Source of the DNA: Streptomyces lincolnensis
GTDB taxonomy: Bacteria > Actinomycetota > Actinomycetes > Streptomycetales > Streptomycetaceae
DNA length: 64,000 bases
NCBI RefSeq assembly: GCF_001685355.1
Contig: NZ_CP016438.1
Coordinates: forward strand, 3,596,001-3,660,000
Direction of reading: 5' to 3'
Part shown: one piece after another, positions 1-8,612 of the stretch
Position numbering within the stretch: position 1 is the stretch's first letter
How the letters are laid out: each line of letters begins with the position of its first letter
Made by a program: the position numbers and the translations under genes
Notes under the pieces: model-generated
Database searches by the model: none
What the model was told of the DNA's origin: nothing
The model's input: the letters and a program-made list of their open reading frames with translations, nothing else

Positions 1-1810
1 CCTCCCCGGACGCCAGGGACAGTCGGCCGCGCTCGACGTCCAGGTCCTGTACGGCGGCCAGGGCGCGGGCGGAGCCCGTGACGCCCTGCGCGGAGGCGGG
101 GACGATCACCCCGCCCGAGGCGGGCACCAGCACCGAGGTCCTCAACAGGCCGACGGCGGCGGTGACTTCGGGGGCCCGCCCGGCCTTCCGTACGGCGTCC
201 GGGGCCAGGCCCGGGTCGCCGGTGACGATGTGGTCGGCGAGGATGCCCTCGCGCTGCTGGCGCGCGGTGACGCGGTCCTCGCTGGTGTGCATGAAGACCA
301 GCACGGACGAGAAGGCCATCGCGAGCACGATCGGGGTGATCGCGGAGGCCAGCCGGCGGGCGTTCGTACGGGAGTTGGCGGCGGCCAGGGAGGCCGAGGC
401 GCCCGCGCCTCTGAGGGGCAGACCGAACAGGGCGGCGCACAGCCGGGCGACCAGCGGGCCCAGCAGGGCCACGGCCAGCATGAACAGCATGACGATGCCG
501 AGGGCGGCGTTGGCGGCGTCCTCGCCGGTCAGCGAGGCGGACAGGCCCGCGCAGACGAACCCGCCGGCCGCGGCGGCGAGTCCGAGCGGGGTACGGATCC
601 AGCCGAACCGCAGCCGCTCCACGGACGCCTCGCTCAGCGCCTGCCCCGGCTTGACGCGGGAGCTGCGGTGGGCGGCCATGTACCCGGCGCCCAGGGCGCC
701 GACGAGGACGGCGCCCGCGGCCGAGACCAGCGGGATCCAGGAGACGGACAGGTCGACGGCCTCCGGGACCGCGCCCTTGTCCTTCAGCTGCCCGAACCAC
801 CAGGCGGCCAGGGCGATTCCGGGCAGACAGCCGGCCACGCCCGCGAGCGGGGCGACCAGCAGGGTCTCGGTGGCGATCGTCCGGCGGATCTGGCGCGGGG
901 TGGCGCCGACGGCGCGCAACAGGGCGAATTCCCGGGCGCGTTGGCCGACGGCGAGCGCCACGGTGCCGGCCGCGGTGAACACGGCGACCACGGCCGCGAT
1001 GCCGCCGAACGAGCCGCCGATACCGGTGAGGTTCTCCTTGGCCATGCCCAGGGCCGGGTCCTCCACGGTGCCGCGGTCGTCGCCGGTGTGGACCTCGGCG
1101 CGGTCGCCGAGGGCGCGGGCGACCTGGGAGGCGAGGGCCGCGGTGGTCACGCCGGGCTCGGGCAGTACGGCGATGGCGTCGACGCGGCCCGGATGGCCGG
1201 AGCGTTGTACGGCTTCGGCGTCGGCGAACCAGACGGTGGGGTGCCCGGTGCCCGGCTCACCGTCCGCGGCCCGGTCGCCTCCCGTCGTACCGGAGACGCG
1301 GTAGGTGCGGGTGCCGTCAGGAGTGGCGAGGGTGACGCGGTCGCCGACGGTGCCCCGGGTGAGGACGACTTCGCCGGGGCCGGGCGCGCGGCCGGCGGTG
1401 AGGCGTTCGCCGGTGAAGGTGGTGGAGGCCCAGTTGTGGGCGGTGAGGGGGCCGCGCGGGCCCTTCGCGCCGGCCGGGAGGGCCCAGAAGGTGACGTCGG
1501 CGACGGCCGTGCGGACGCCGGGGGCCGAGGCCGCCCGGTCGACCAGGGAGGTGTCGAGGCGGGCCCGGTCCGGGACCGGTTCACTGGCGGCGCTGTCGCC
1601 GTGGCCGTAGTGCGCCTTCTGGTCGGCGGCGGCCACGACGGGGGCGGCGGCGTAGCGGTCCGGCGGGACGGCGGCCCTGAGGCCCGTCTCCAGGAGGATG
1701 CCGCAGGCCGACACGATCAGCGCGGCCATCGCGAGCGCGACGAACGTACCGACGAAGCCGGAGGGCCGGAAGCGGACCGCGGCGCGGGCGAGGCCGTTGG
1801 GGAGGAACAT
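1..1810 (-). CDS. FtsX-like ABC transporter permease (3' end outside window)
   Basis: This is the membrane subunit of a MacB/LolCDE-type ABC exporter that works with the ATPase encoded just upstream. About 603 residues are visible before the window edge. The order is an N-terminal membrane segment (about residues 17-40), a long periplasmic-type domain, then an FtsX core around residues 265-330 holding the typical AREFALLRAVGATPRQI cytoplasmic stretch, further membrane segments, and the start of a second extracytoplasmic domain. The ATG overlaps the ATPase stop codon (TGATG), so the two are translationally coupled. The substrate cannot be read from the sequence. Family knowledge suggests export of a peptide, drug or lipid, or mechanotransmission. 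Confidence 0.9.
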   Translation of the reverse strand, partial: MFLPNGLARAAVRFRPSGFVGTFVALAMAALIVSACGILLETGLRAAVPPDRYAAAPVVAAADQKAHYGHGDSAASEPVPDRARLDTSLVDRAASAPGVRTAVADVTFWALPAGAKGPRGPLTAHNWASTTFTGERLTAGRAPGPGEVVLTRGTVGDRVTLATPDGTRTYRVSGTTGGDRAADGEPGTGHPTVWFADAEAVQRSGHPGRVDAIAVLPEPGVTTAALASQVARALGDRAEVHTGDDRGTVEDPALGMAKENLTGIGGSFGGIAAVVAVFTAAGTVALAVGQRAREFALLRAVGATPRQIRRTIATETLLVAPLAGVAGCLPGIALAAWWFGQLKDKGAVPEAVDLSVSWIPLVSAAGAVLVGALGAGYMAAHRSSRVKPGQALSEASVERLRFGWIRTPLGLAAAAGGFVCAGLSASLTGEDAANAALGIVMLFMLAVALLGPLVARLCAALFGLPLRGAGASASLAAANSRTNARRLASAITPIVLAMAFSSVLVFMHTSEDRVTARQQREGILADHIVTGDPGLAPDAVRKAGRAPEVTAAVGLLRTSVLVPASGGVIVPASAQGVTGSARALAAVQDLDVERGRLSLASGE

Positions 1811-2565
1811 CAGGCGGCCGCCCCGGTGAAGGCCGGGGTGGCGAGGGCGGCCATGCGGGCTGCGATCCGGTCCGCGGGGGCGCGGTCCAGGTGGTCGACG
1901 ATCTCGCCGTCGGCCAGGAACAGGACGCGGTCGGCCCAGGCGGCGGCCGACGGGTCGTGGGTGACCATCACGACGGTGGCCCCCTGCGTGTCCACGGCCC
2001 GGCGGAGCAGGGCGAGGATCTCGGCGGCCGTCGTGGTGTCCAGGGCACCGGTCGGCTCGTCGGCGAAGACGACGTCGGGGTGGGTGACCAGGGCGCGGGC
2101 GATCGCGACGCGCTGCTGCTGGCCGCCGGAGAGCTGGCCGGGGCGGCGGCGGGCCTTGTCGGCCAGGCCGACCTGGGCGAGGACCTCGGCGGCGCGGCGG
2201 CGGTCGGGGCGGCGGCCGGCCAGGCGCATCGGCAGGACGACGTTCTGCTCGACCGTGAGGGACGGCAGCAGGTTGAATGCCTGGAAGACGAAGCCGAGGC
2301 GGGTGCGGCGCAGCGCGGTGAGCTTGTTCTCCTTCATGCCGGTGATCTCCGTGCCGCCGAGGCGGACCTTGCCCGCCGTGGGGCGGTCCAGGCCCGCCGC
2401 GCACTGGAGGAAGGTGGACTTGCCGGAGCCGGAGGGGCCCATCACGGCGGTGAAGGTGCCGGGTGGGAGGGTGAGGTCGATGCCGCGCAGAGCGTGGACG
2501 GCGGAGCCGCCCCGGCCGTAGCGGCGCGTCACTCCGTGCAGTTCTACGGCCCAGTCGGCTGCCAT
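1810..2565 (-). CDS. ABC transporter ATP-binding protein, MacB/LolD type
   Basis: 251-residue ATPase that energises the adjacent FtsX-type permease. All nucleotide-binding motifs are intact: Walker A GPSGSGKST (about residue 43), Q-loop FQAFNLLPSLTV, signature LSGGQQQRVAIA, Walker B VVFADEPTGALD and the H-loop VTHD. The Q-loop region and compact length are those of the MacB/LolD class rather than importer ATPases. It is first in a two-gene minus-strand operon. The 120-bp gap to the phosphatase gene upstream contains a hairpin, so it probably has its own promoter. No regulator lies next to it in the window. Confidence 0.95.
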   Translation of the reverse strand: MAADWAVELHGVTRRYGRGGSAVHALRGIDLTLPPGTFTAVMGPSGSGKSTFLQCAAGLDRPTAGKVRLGGTEITGMKENKLTALRRTRLGFVFQAFNLLPSLTVEQNVVLPMRLAGRRPDRRRAAEVLAQVGLADKARRRPGQLSGGQQQRVAIARALVTHPDVVFADEPTGALDTTTAAEILALLRRAVDTQGATVVMVTHDPSAAAWADRVLFLADGEIVDHLDRAPADRIAARMAALATPAFTGAAA

Positions 2566-2653
2566 GCGTGTGTTCCTCCGGTCCGCGGTTCGGTGTGGTG
2601 CTTCGAACGTACGGAGCGGGGGTGTACCGGGGCGATGAGGGCGACCGGCGGAT

Positions 2654-2679
2654 CCGGGCGGGGGTAAACCCCACCCCGG
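2654..2679 (-). terminator. Candidate terminator after the SpoIIE phosphatase gene
   Basis: A stem with inner arms GGGGT/ACCCC around a two-base AA loop (2661-2672) is extended by CCGGG/CCCGG outer arms across a 2x2 internal loop. It lies 7 bases past the phosphatase stop codon in its direction of transcription. There is no T tract, which is usual in Streptomyces. Confidence 0.4.
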
Positions 2680-2685
2680 GGCGTC

Positions 2686-3867
2686 TCAGTGGGGCATGGC
2701 CTGCGCCGTGGGACCTTCGCGGCAGATCAGCAGCAGCGCCCGGTCGTCGTTGACGTCCTTGGCCACCGCTTCGATGAGGTGCCAGGCGGCGCCGTGGAAG
2801 CCGCCGGCGACGTAGCGGTCGGCCTCGCCGGTGAGGCGGTCGATGCCTTCGACTATGTCGCGGTCGGACGTCTCCACCAGGCCGTCCGTGAACAGCATCA
2901 GCACGTCACCGGGGCGGAGCGAGCCCTTCACGGGGTCGAACTGGGCGCCGTCGTACACCCCGAGGAGCGGCCCCTCGGCGGCCTTCTCCTCCCAGCGGCC
3001 GCTGCCCGCGCTGAGCTGGAGGCCCGGCGGATGACCCGCGGAGTACAGCTCGTAGTCACCGGAGTCGAGGTCCAGGACGAGGTGGATCGAGGTGGCGAAA
3101 CCCTCGTCCCAGTCCTGGCGGAGGAGATAGCCGTTCGCCGCCGGGAGGAACGCGTGCGGGGGCAGCGAGCCGAGCAGGCCGCCGAACGCGCCCGACAGCA
3201 GCAGGGCGCGCGACCCCGCGTCCATGCCCTTCCCGGAGACGTCCGTGAGGACCACCTCCATGGTGCGGCCGCCGTTCGTCCGGGCCGCGACAACGAAGTC
3301 ACCGGAGAACGACTGGCCCCCCGCGGGCCGCAGCGCCATCTCGCGGTGCCAGCCGTGCGGCAGCGACGGAAGCTTGCTCTGCACCCGGATGCGTTCGCGC
3401 AGGTCGAACAGCATGGTGCCGCCGCGCCGCCACGGCACACCGACCCGGCTGCGGAACTGGGCGATCAGCAGGCCGAAGAAACCGCACGCGGCGACCACGA
3501 GCACGATGCCCGGCGTGACCCGCGAGGGCCCCTCGGTGTACGGCCCGAGCTGCACGGACTCCACGATCAGCGCCGTCGCCGCGGCCGCGTACAGGCCGAG
3601 CAGGCTCGCCGGGCGCAGCAGCAGCCCGCCCGCGACGATCGGCAGGACCAGCGCGGCCGGGGAAACCCACACCGAGTTGGCCAGCGTGGTGACCGTGATG
3701 ACGGGAACGGTCAGGAGCAGACCGGCCAGCGCGATCCAGTCCGAACCGTCGCCGCGGAAGTAGTCCACGGCACTTCTGCGCAGGCCGACGCGGGCCCGGT
3801 GCCACTGCATTCTCAACCGGGCCGTGAACGTCTCGGCTTCCGCGCGCCGCTCTCGTCCTGCTGCCAT
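2686..3867 (-). CDS. Membrane PP2C-family (SpoIIE) Ser/Thr phosphatase
   Basis: 393-residue membrane-anchored phosphatase of the SpoIIE/RsbU class, expected to dephosphorylate anti-anti-sigma factors in partner-switching pathways. The N terminus is basic, followed by three to four hydrophobic segments between about residues 40 and 155. The phosphatase domain occupies about residues 180-385. Metal-binding signatures are visible: SGDFV near residue 189, TDVSGKGMDAG near 207, the GHPPG motif, and GDVLMLFTDGLVE. No PAS, GAF or kinase domain is attached, so the input is probably through the membrane segments. It is divergent from the acetyltransferase gene. The start has only a weak ribosome-binding site. 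Confidence 0.9.
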   Translation of the reverse strand: MAAGRERRAEAETFTARLRMQWHRARVGLRRSAVDYFRGDGSDWIALAGLLLTVPVITVTTLANSVWVSPAALVLPIVAGGLLLRPASLLGLYAAAATALIVESVQLGPYTEGPSRVTPGIVLVVAACGFFGLLIAQFRSRVGVPWRRGGTMLFDLRERIRVQSKLPSLPHGWHREMALRPAGGQSFSGDFVVAARTNGGRTMEVVLTDVSGKGMDAGSRALLLSGAFGGLLGSLPPHAFLPAANGYLLRQDWDEGFATSIHLVLDLDSGDYELYSAGHPPGLQLSAGSGRWEEKAAEGPLLGVYDGAQFDPVKGSLRPGDVLMLFTDGLVETSDRDIVEGIDRLTGEADRYVAGGFHGAAWHLIEAVAKDVNDDRALLLICREGPTAQAMPH

Positions 3868-3938
3868 TAGTTCGGGACCCTATCCATCGGACCAGTTGCT
3901 TGGCACGGGAGGTCCCACTTGTCCCCCGTCCGAGGTTC

Positions 3939-3960
3939 AACTTCACAGTGAACTTCACAG
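3939..3960. promoter_or_regulatory. Direct repeat AACTTCACAG x2 with internal palindrome
   Basis: AACTTCACAG occurs twice, separated by TG (3939-3948 and 3951-3960). TTCACAGTGAA (3942-3952) is an odd palindrome inside it. It lies in the 162-bp region between the divergent phosphatase and acetyltransferase genes and is AT-rich relative to its surroundings. This fits an operator or promoter core, but no regulator can be named. Confidence 0.35.
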
Positions 3961-4029
3961 AAAGCCACCGCGCCGCCACCAAGACGAAATTCCCTGGCCC
4001 GTCCCGCATTGCCCTGGTAGGCATGGTTC

Positions 4030-5283
4030 ATGGGGACTGACTTCGCGGCCGAGGCCGCCACCGAGCTACGGGTGTTGCGGCCGGACGAATGGAACCAGTG
4101 GTACGACAACCTGATCCGGGCCTTCGGCGGGGTGCCGGAATCGGCCGACGAGCGGGAGCTGTGGAACTCTCTCACGGAGCCGGACCGCTCCATCGGCGTC
4201 TGGGACGGCGACGCGTGCGTGGGCACGGCGGGGGCGTTCAGCTTCCGGCTGACGGTACCGGGCGGCGCCTCGGTGCCCGCGGCGGGCGTGACCATGGTCA
4301 GTGTGGCCGCCACGCACCGGCGGCGCGGAGTGCTGCGGTCCATGATGCGGCGGCAGTTGGACGACGTACGGGAGTGGGGCTGGCCGCTGGCCGTGCTGAC
4401 CGCCTCCGAGCCCGTGATCTACGGCCGGTTCGGGTACGGCGCGGCCACCCACTGCGTCAACGTCGAGGTCGACACGGCCCGCGTGAGCCTGTCCGTGCCG
4501 CCCGGCACCGATGACGTACGGCTGCGGTACGTCCCGCCGGCCGACGTGCTGGACGCGTGCGAGGCGCTGTACGCGCGGCGGGTGCCCGAGCGGCCGGGGA
4601 TGCTGGCGCGGCTGCCCGGCTGGGAGCGGCTCCTGGTGCTCGACCCGGAGAGCGAGCGGAACGGCGGCTCTCCGATGCAGTGCGTGGTCGCCGAGCGGGA
4701 AGGCGAGATGGTGGGGTACGCCCGCTTCCGGGTCAAGCCGCAGTGGGACGCGGCCGGGCCCAAGGGCGAGGTGGTCCTGCTGGACACGGAGGCGCTGGAC
4801 CCGGCGGCGCATGCCGCGCTGTGGCGGTTCCTGTTCGAGATCGACCTGACGTCGACGGTGCGGGCGCACGGGCGGCCGTCGGACGAGCCGTGGCTGTCCA
4901 TGGTGAGCGACATCCGGCGGTGCGGGCTGCGGGCGCGGGACTCGTTGTTCGTCCGGCTCGTCGATGTCGGGGCGGCGCTGGAGGCGCGGACCTATCAGGC
5001 CCCGGTGGACGTCGTGTTCGACGTCGAGGACGCCTTCTGCCCCTGGAACGCGGGGCGTTGGCGGCTGAGCGGCGACGCGAAGGGCGCGTCCTGCGCTCCT
5101 ACGACCGACGCGGCCGATCTCTCCTTGTCCGTACGGGAGTTGGGGGCCGCCTATCTCGGGGGCGTGAGCCTGGCGTCGTTGGCGGCGGCCGGGCGGGTGC
5201 GGGAGGTTCGGCAGGGGGCGTTGGCGGAGGCGGCCGTGGGGTTCGGGTCGGTGGTCGCGCCGTGGTTGCCGCACGGGTTCTGA
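4030..5283 (+). CDS. Eis-family GNAT N-acetyltransferase
   Basis: 417-residue acetyl-CoA-dependent N-acetyltransferase of the Eis (enhanced intracellular survival) family, whose members acetylate amines such as aminoglycosides or lysines. The N-terminal GNAT domain carries the CoA-binding segment VSVAATHRRRGVLRSMM (about residues 92-108) followed by ASEPVIYGRFGYG, typical of Eis. A second GNAT fold and a C-terminal SCP2-like domain follow. The protein ends in HGF, consistent with the family's use of the C-terminal carboxylate as catalytic base. Length is normal for the family. It converges on the glycosylase gene. The ribosome-binding site is weak. The substrate is unknown. Confidence 0.85.
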   Translation: MGTDFAAEAATELRVLRPDEWNQWYDNLIRAFGGVPESADERELWNSLTEPDRSIGVWDGDACVGTAGAFSFRLTVPGGASVPAAGVTMVSVAATHRRRGVLRSMMRRQLDDVREWGWPLAVLTASEPVIYGRFGYGAATHCVNVEVDTARVSLSVPPGTDDVRLRYVPPADVLDACEALYARRVPERPGMLARLPGWERLLVLDPESERNGGSPMQCVVAEREGEMVGYARFRVKPQWDAAGPKGEVVLLDTEALDPAAHAALWRFLFEIDLTSTVRAHGRPSDEPWLSMVSDIRRCGLRARDSLFVRLVDVGAALEARTYQAPVDVVFDVEDAFCPWNAGRWRLSGDAKGASCAPTTDAADLSLSVRELGAAYLGGVSLASLAAAGRVREVRQGALAEAAVGFGSVVAPWLPHGF

Positions 5284-5313
5284 CCGTGGTGTTCTGACCT
5301 TTTTGGTGTGCCG

Positions 5314-6123
5314 TCAGTTCTTCTGGCAGGTCGGGCACCAGAAGAGGTTGCGGGCGGCGAGATCGGCGGTGCGGATCTCGCCGCCACAGATGTGGCAGGG
5401 CATCGTGGCCCTGCGGTACACGTACACCTCGCCGCCGTGGTCGTCGACGCGGGGCGGGCGGCCCATCGCCTCCGGCAGGTGTTGCGGGCGGACGGTGTCG
5501 ATGCGGTTGGTGCGGACGCCCTCGCGCATCAGCCCGACCAGGTCGGTCCAGATCGCGTCCCATTCGGCGGGGGTGATGTCCCTGCCCGCTCGGTACGGGT
5601 CGATGCCGTGCCGGAAGAGGGTCTCGGCGCGGTAGACGTTGCCCACGCCCGCGATGACCTTCTGGTCCATCAGCAGGGCGGCGATCGTCGTACGGCTGCG
5701 GGAGATCCTTTGGTAGGCGGTCCCCGGGTCCGCGTCGTCGCGGAGGGGGTCGGGGCCGAGGCGGTCGTGTATCGCCTGCTTCTCGGGGGGTGTGATCAGG
5801 GCGCAGGTGGTGGGGCCGCGGAGATCGACGTACGACGTGTTGTTCGCGAGGCGGAGGCGGACGGTGTCCGTGGGTGGGGGTGCGGGGGCGGGGCCGAAGG
5901 TGACCTTGCCGAAGAGGCCGAGGTGGATGTGGATCCAGTCGGTGTCCTGGAAGGCGAGGAAGAGGTGTTTGCCGTGGGCCTCTGTGGTGGTGAGTTCCGT
6001 GCGGGTGAGGAGGGCGGCGGCGTCGGTGAACTTGCCCTGGGGGCTGGTGACGTGGGGGTGTGAGCCGCGGAAGGCCTGGGCGTAGTCCTGGGCCAGGCGG
6101 TGGATGGTGTGGCCCTCTGGCAC
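5314..6123 (-). CDS. Fpg/Nei-family DNA glycosylase (endonuclease VIII-like)
   Basis: 269-residue bifunctional DNA glycosylase/AP lyase for oxidised bases. After the initiator the protein begins PEGHTIH, giving the catalytic proline and glutamate at positions 2 and 3, and the Nei rather than Fpg form of this segment. The helix-two-turns-helix part (about residues 150-200) includes QKVIAGVGNVYRAE. The C terminus ends with a zinc finger, CHICGGEI through CPTCQ. The GTG start has a GAGGAGAG ribosome-binding site. It is downstream of rpiB on the same strand, separated by a hairpin-bearing intergenic repeat. Confidence 0.93.
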   Translation of the reverse strand: MPEGHTIHRLAQDYAQAFRGSHPHVTSPQGKFTDAAALLTRTELTTTEAHGKHLFLAFQDTDWIHIHLGLFGKVTFGPAPAPPPTDTVRLRLANNTSYVDLRGPTTCALITPPEKQAIHDRLGPDPLRDDADPGTAYQRISRSRTTIAALLMDQKVIAGVGNVYRAETLFRHGIDPYRAGRDITPAEWDAIWTDLVGLMREGVRTNRIDTVRPQHLPEAMGRPPRVDDHGGEVYVYRRATMPCHICGGEIRTADLAARNLFWCPTCQKN

Positions 6124-6203
6124 GGGGGGGCTCTCCTCGGTCTTGCGGGTTCTGTGTTCGCGGCTTCCGTGGGTGGGGGTGCGGCTCGGGGCGCGTTTTT
6201 TTC

Positions 6204-6340
6204 GCCCCCGCCGCCCCTACCCGTCCCATCCCCAGGGGCTGCCGCCCCTTCGACCCCGCTCCCAGGGGGCTCTGCCCCCTGGACCCCCTATCGGCCCTTA
6301 AGGGGCCTCGTCCTCAAACGCCGGACGGGCTGGAATGCCT
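6204..6340. repeat. Streptomyces intergenic repeat with strong hairpin
   Basis: This pyrimidine-rich block carries phrases seen in many Streptomyces intergenic spacers, such as GCCCCTTCGACCCC, CTCGTCCTCAAACGCC and GGACGGGCTGGA. It includes a perfect hairpin with arms CCAGGGGGC (6262-6270) and GCCCCCTGG (6274-6282) around a three-base loop. It fills the space between rpiB and the glycosylase gene and probably ends the rpiB transcript. Its recurrence elsewhere in the genome is from general knowledge; only one copy is in this window. Confidence 0.6.
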
Positions 6341-6380
6341 GGACCGGCGTTGGGACGTGCTGGTTCTGCTGGTTCTGGGA

Positions 6381-6866
<486 letters not shown>

Positions 6867-6986
6867 GGGACGAGTGTGACACGCGTGTTTCCGGGCAGCA
6901 GCTCCGGGGGTCGACCCGGAAAACCGTAGGCAACACCACCGAACCTCAGGAAAAGCTCAAGTAACGATCCGGAATCAAAGGTTCAA

Positions 6987-7075
6987 GAATTCCTTTACCT
7001 CGGATTCACTGGACCGATTCGTACGCCTCGTACTCCGCTCGTACGGGGAAGAGTTCCACCGGCGCAAAGGAATTC
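6987..7075 (+). promoter_or_regulatory. Inverted repeat that could pair with the permease ribosome-binding site
   Basis: GAATTCCTTT (6987-6996) and AAAGGAATTC (7066-7075) are perfect 10-base inverted repeats 69 bases apart. The right arm contains AAAGGA, the ribosome-binding site of the permease that starts at 7082. If transcription starts upstream of 6987, the leader could fold and mask the site. This is inference from sequence only. Confidence 0.35.
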
Positions 7076-7081
7076 CGTCCT

Positions 7082-8551
7082 ATGACCTCGCAGCCGACCC
7101 TCCCCAAGGCTGGTCACACCCCCGGAGACCCCGGTGAACCCGGCGGCGGTCTCCAGGCAGGACTCAAGAACCGTCATCTCTCGATGATCGCCATCGGCGG
7201 CGTCATCGGGGCCGGGTTGTTCGTCGGATCCAGCTCCGGTATCGCCACCGCCGGACCCGGCATCCTCCTGTCGTACGCGCTCGTCGGCACGCTCGTGGTG
7301 CTGGTGATGCGGATGCTCGGCGAGATGTCCGCCGCGAATCCGACGTCGGGTTCGTTCTCCGCGCACGCCGACCGGGCGCTCGGGCCCTGGGCCGGGTTCT
7401 CCATCGGCTGGCTGTACTGGTTCTTCTGGGTGGTCGTGCTGGCGGTCGAGGCGACCGCCGGCGCGGTGATCCTGGAGGGCTGGATACCGGCCGTACCGCA
7501 GTGGGCGTGGGCGCTGATCGTGATGATCGTGCTGACCGCCACCAACCTCGTCTCGGTGGGCTCCTACGGCGAGTTCGAGTTCTGGTTCGCCGGTATCAAG
7601 GTCGTCGCGATCGCCGCGTTCATCGTCATCGGCGGGCTCGCCGTCTTCGGTGTGCTGCCGGGCGTCGACAGCGATCAGGCGGGGCTGTCCAACCTCACCG
7701 AGCACGGCGGTTTCCTGCCCCACGGTGCCGGGGCGATCCTCACCGGTGTGCTGCTCGTCGTCTTCTCCTTCATGGGCAGTGAGATCGCCACCCTCGCGGC
7801 CGGCGAGTCGGAGAACCCGCAGCAGGCCGTCACCAAGGCCACCAACAGCATCATCTGGCGCGTCGCCGTCTTCTACCTCGGCTCGATCTTCGTCGTGGTC
7901 ACCCTGCTGCCGTGGGACAGCAAGTCCATCACCGAGGACGGCTCCTACGTCGCGGCGCTCGACTCCCTCGGCATCGCGCACGCCGGTCAGATCATGAACT
8001 TCATCGTGCTGACCTCGGTGCTCTCCTGTCTGAACTCCGGGCTCTACACGGCCTCCCGCATGGCCTTCTCGCTCGGCCAGCGGGGCGACGCACCCAAGGG
8101 CTTCGCCCGGACCAACAGCCGGGGCGTGCCGATGACGGCGATCCTCGCGTCGGTCGTGTTCGGCTTCGTCGCCGTCTTCTTCAACTACCTGTCCCCGGAC
8201 ACGGTCTTCCTCTTCCTGGTCAACTCCTCCGGTGCGGTCGCCCTGTTCGTCTGGCTGGTCATCTGCTTCTCGCAGCTGCGGATGCGGAAGATCATCCAGG
8301 CCGAGGCGCCGGAGAAGCTCGTCGTGAAGATGTGGCTGTACCCCTACCTGACCTGGGCGACGGCCGCGCTGATCATCTTCGTCCTGGGCTACATGCTGAC
8401 CGACACCGAGCACGACGGACGCACGACCGTGCTGCTGTCGCTGCTCGTCGCCGCGGTCGTGCTCCTCATCGCCTATGTGAAGGAGAAGGCCAAGGGCAGC
8501 GAGCGGAAGCTCGGGGACGGTGACGGCGACCGCGAGACCAGCAAGGTCTGA
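7082..8551 (+). CDS. APC-superfamily amino acid permease (AAT family)
   Basis: 489-residue cytoplasmic-membrane permease, predicted proton/amino acid symporter. It opens with a hydrophilic tail, then the signature GLKNRHLSMIAIGGVIGAG near residues 24-42 that marks the GabP/ProY/AnsP group, and has about 12 hydrophobic segments. The stretch GEFEFWFAGIKVVAI near residue 160 is typical. It is paralogous to the second permease at 14.4 kb. The ATG is preceded by AAAGGA at ten bases' spacing, within an inverted repeat. The substrate cannot be assigned; GABA, proline, asparagine or aromatic amino acids are all possible. Confidence 0.92.
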   Translation: MTSQPTLPKAGHTPGDPGEPGGGLQAGLKNRHLSMIAIGGVIGAGLFVGSSSGIATAGPGILLSYALVGTLVVLVMRMLGEMSAANPTSGSFSAHADRALGPWAGFSIGWLYWFFWVVVLAVEATAGAVILEGWIPAVPQWAWALIVMIVLTATNLVSVGSYGEFEFWFAGIKVVAIAAFIVIGGLAVFGVLPGVDSDQAGLSNLTEHGGFLPHGAGAILTGVLLVVFSFMGSEIATLAAGESENPQQAVTKATNSIIWRVAVFYLGSIFVVVTLLPWDSKSITEDGSYVAALDSLGIAHAGQIMNFIVLTSVLSCLNSGLYTASRMAFSLGQRGDAPKGFARTNSRGVPMTAILASVVFGFVAVFFNYLSPDTVFLFLVNSSGAVALFVWLVICFSQLRMRKIIQAEAPEKLVVKMWLYPYLTWATAALIIFVLGYMLTDTEHDGRTTVLLSLLVAAVVLLIAYVKEKAKGSERKLGDGDGDRETSKV

Positions 8552-8577
8552 GCGGACACCCCTTCTCGTTTCTTGTC

Positions 8578-8605
8578 GGCGGGGCCCTGTGTGCGGGGCC
8601 CCGCC
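8578..8605. terminator. Bidirectional terminator between permease and kinase
   Basis: Perfect 10-bp stem GGCGGGGCCC (8578-8587) with GGGCCCCGCC (8596-8605) and an eight-base loop, lying in the 61-bp gap between two convergent genes. Confidence 0.75.
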
Positions 8606-8612
8606 GTGCTGC

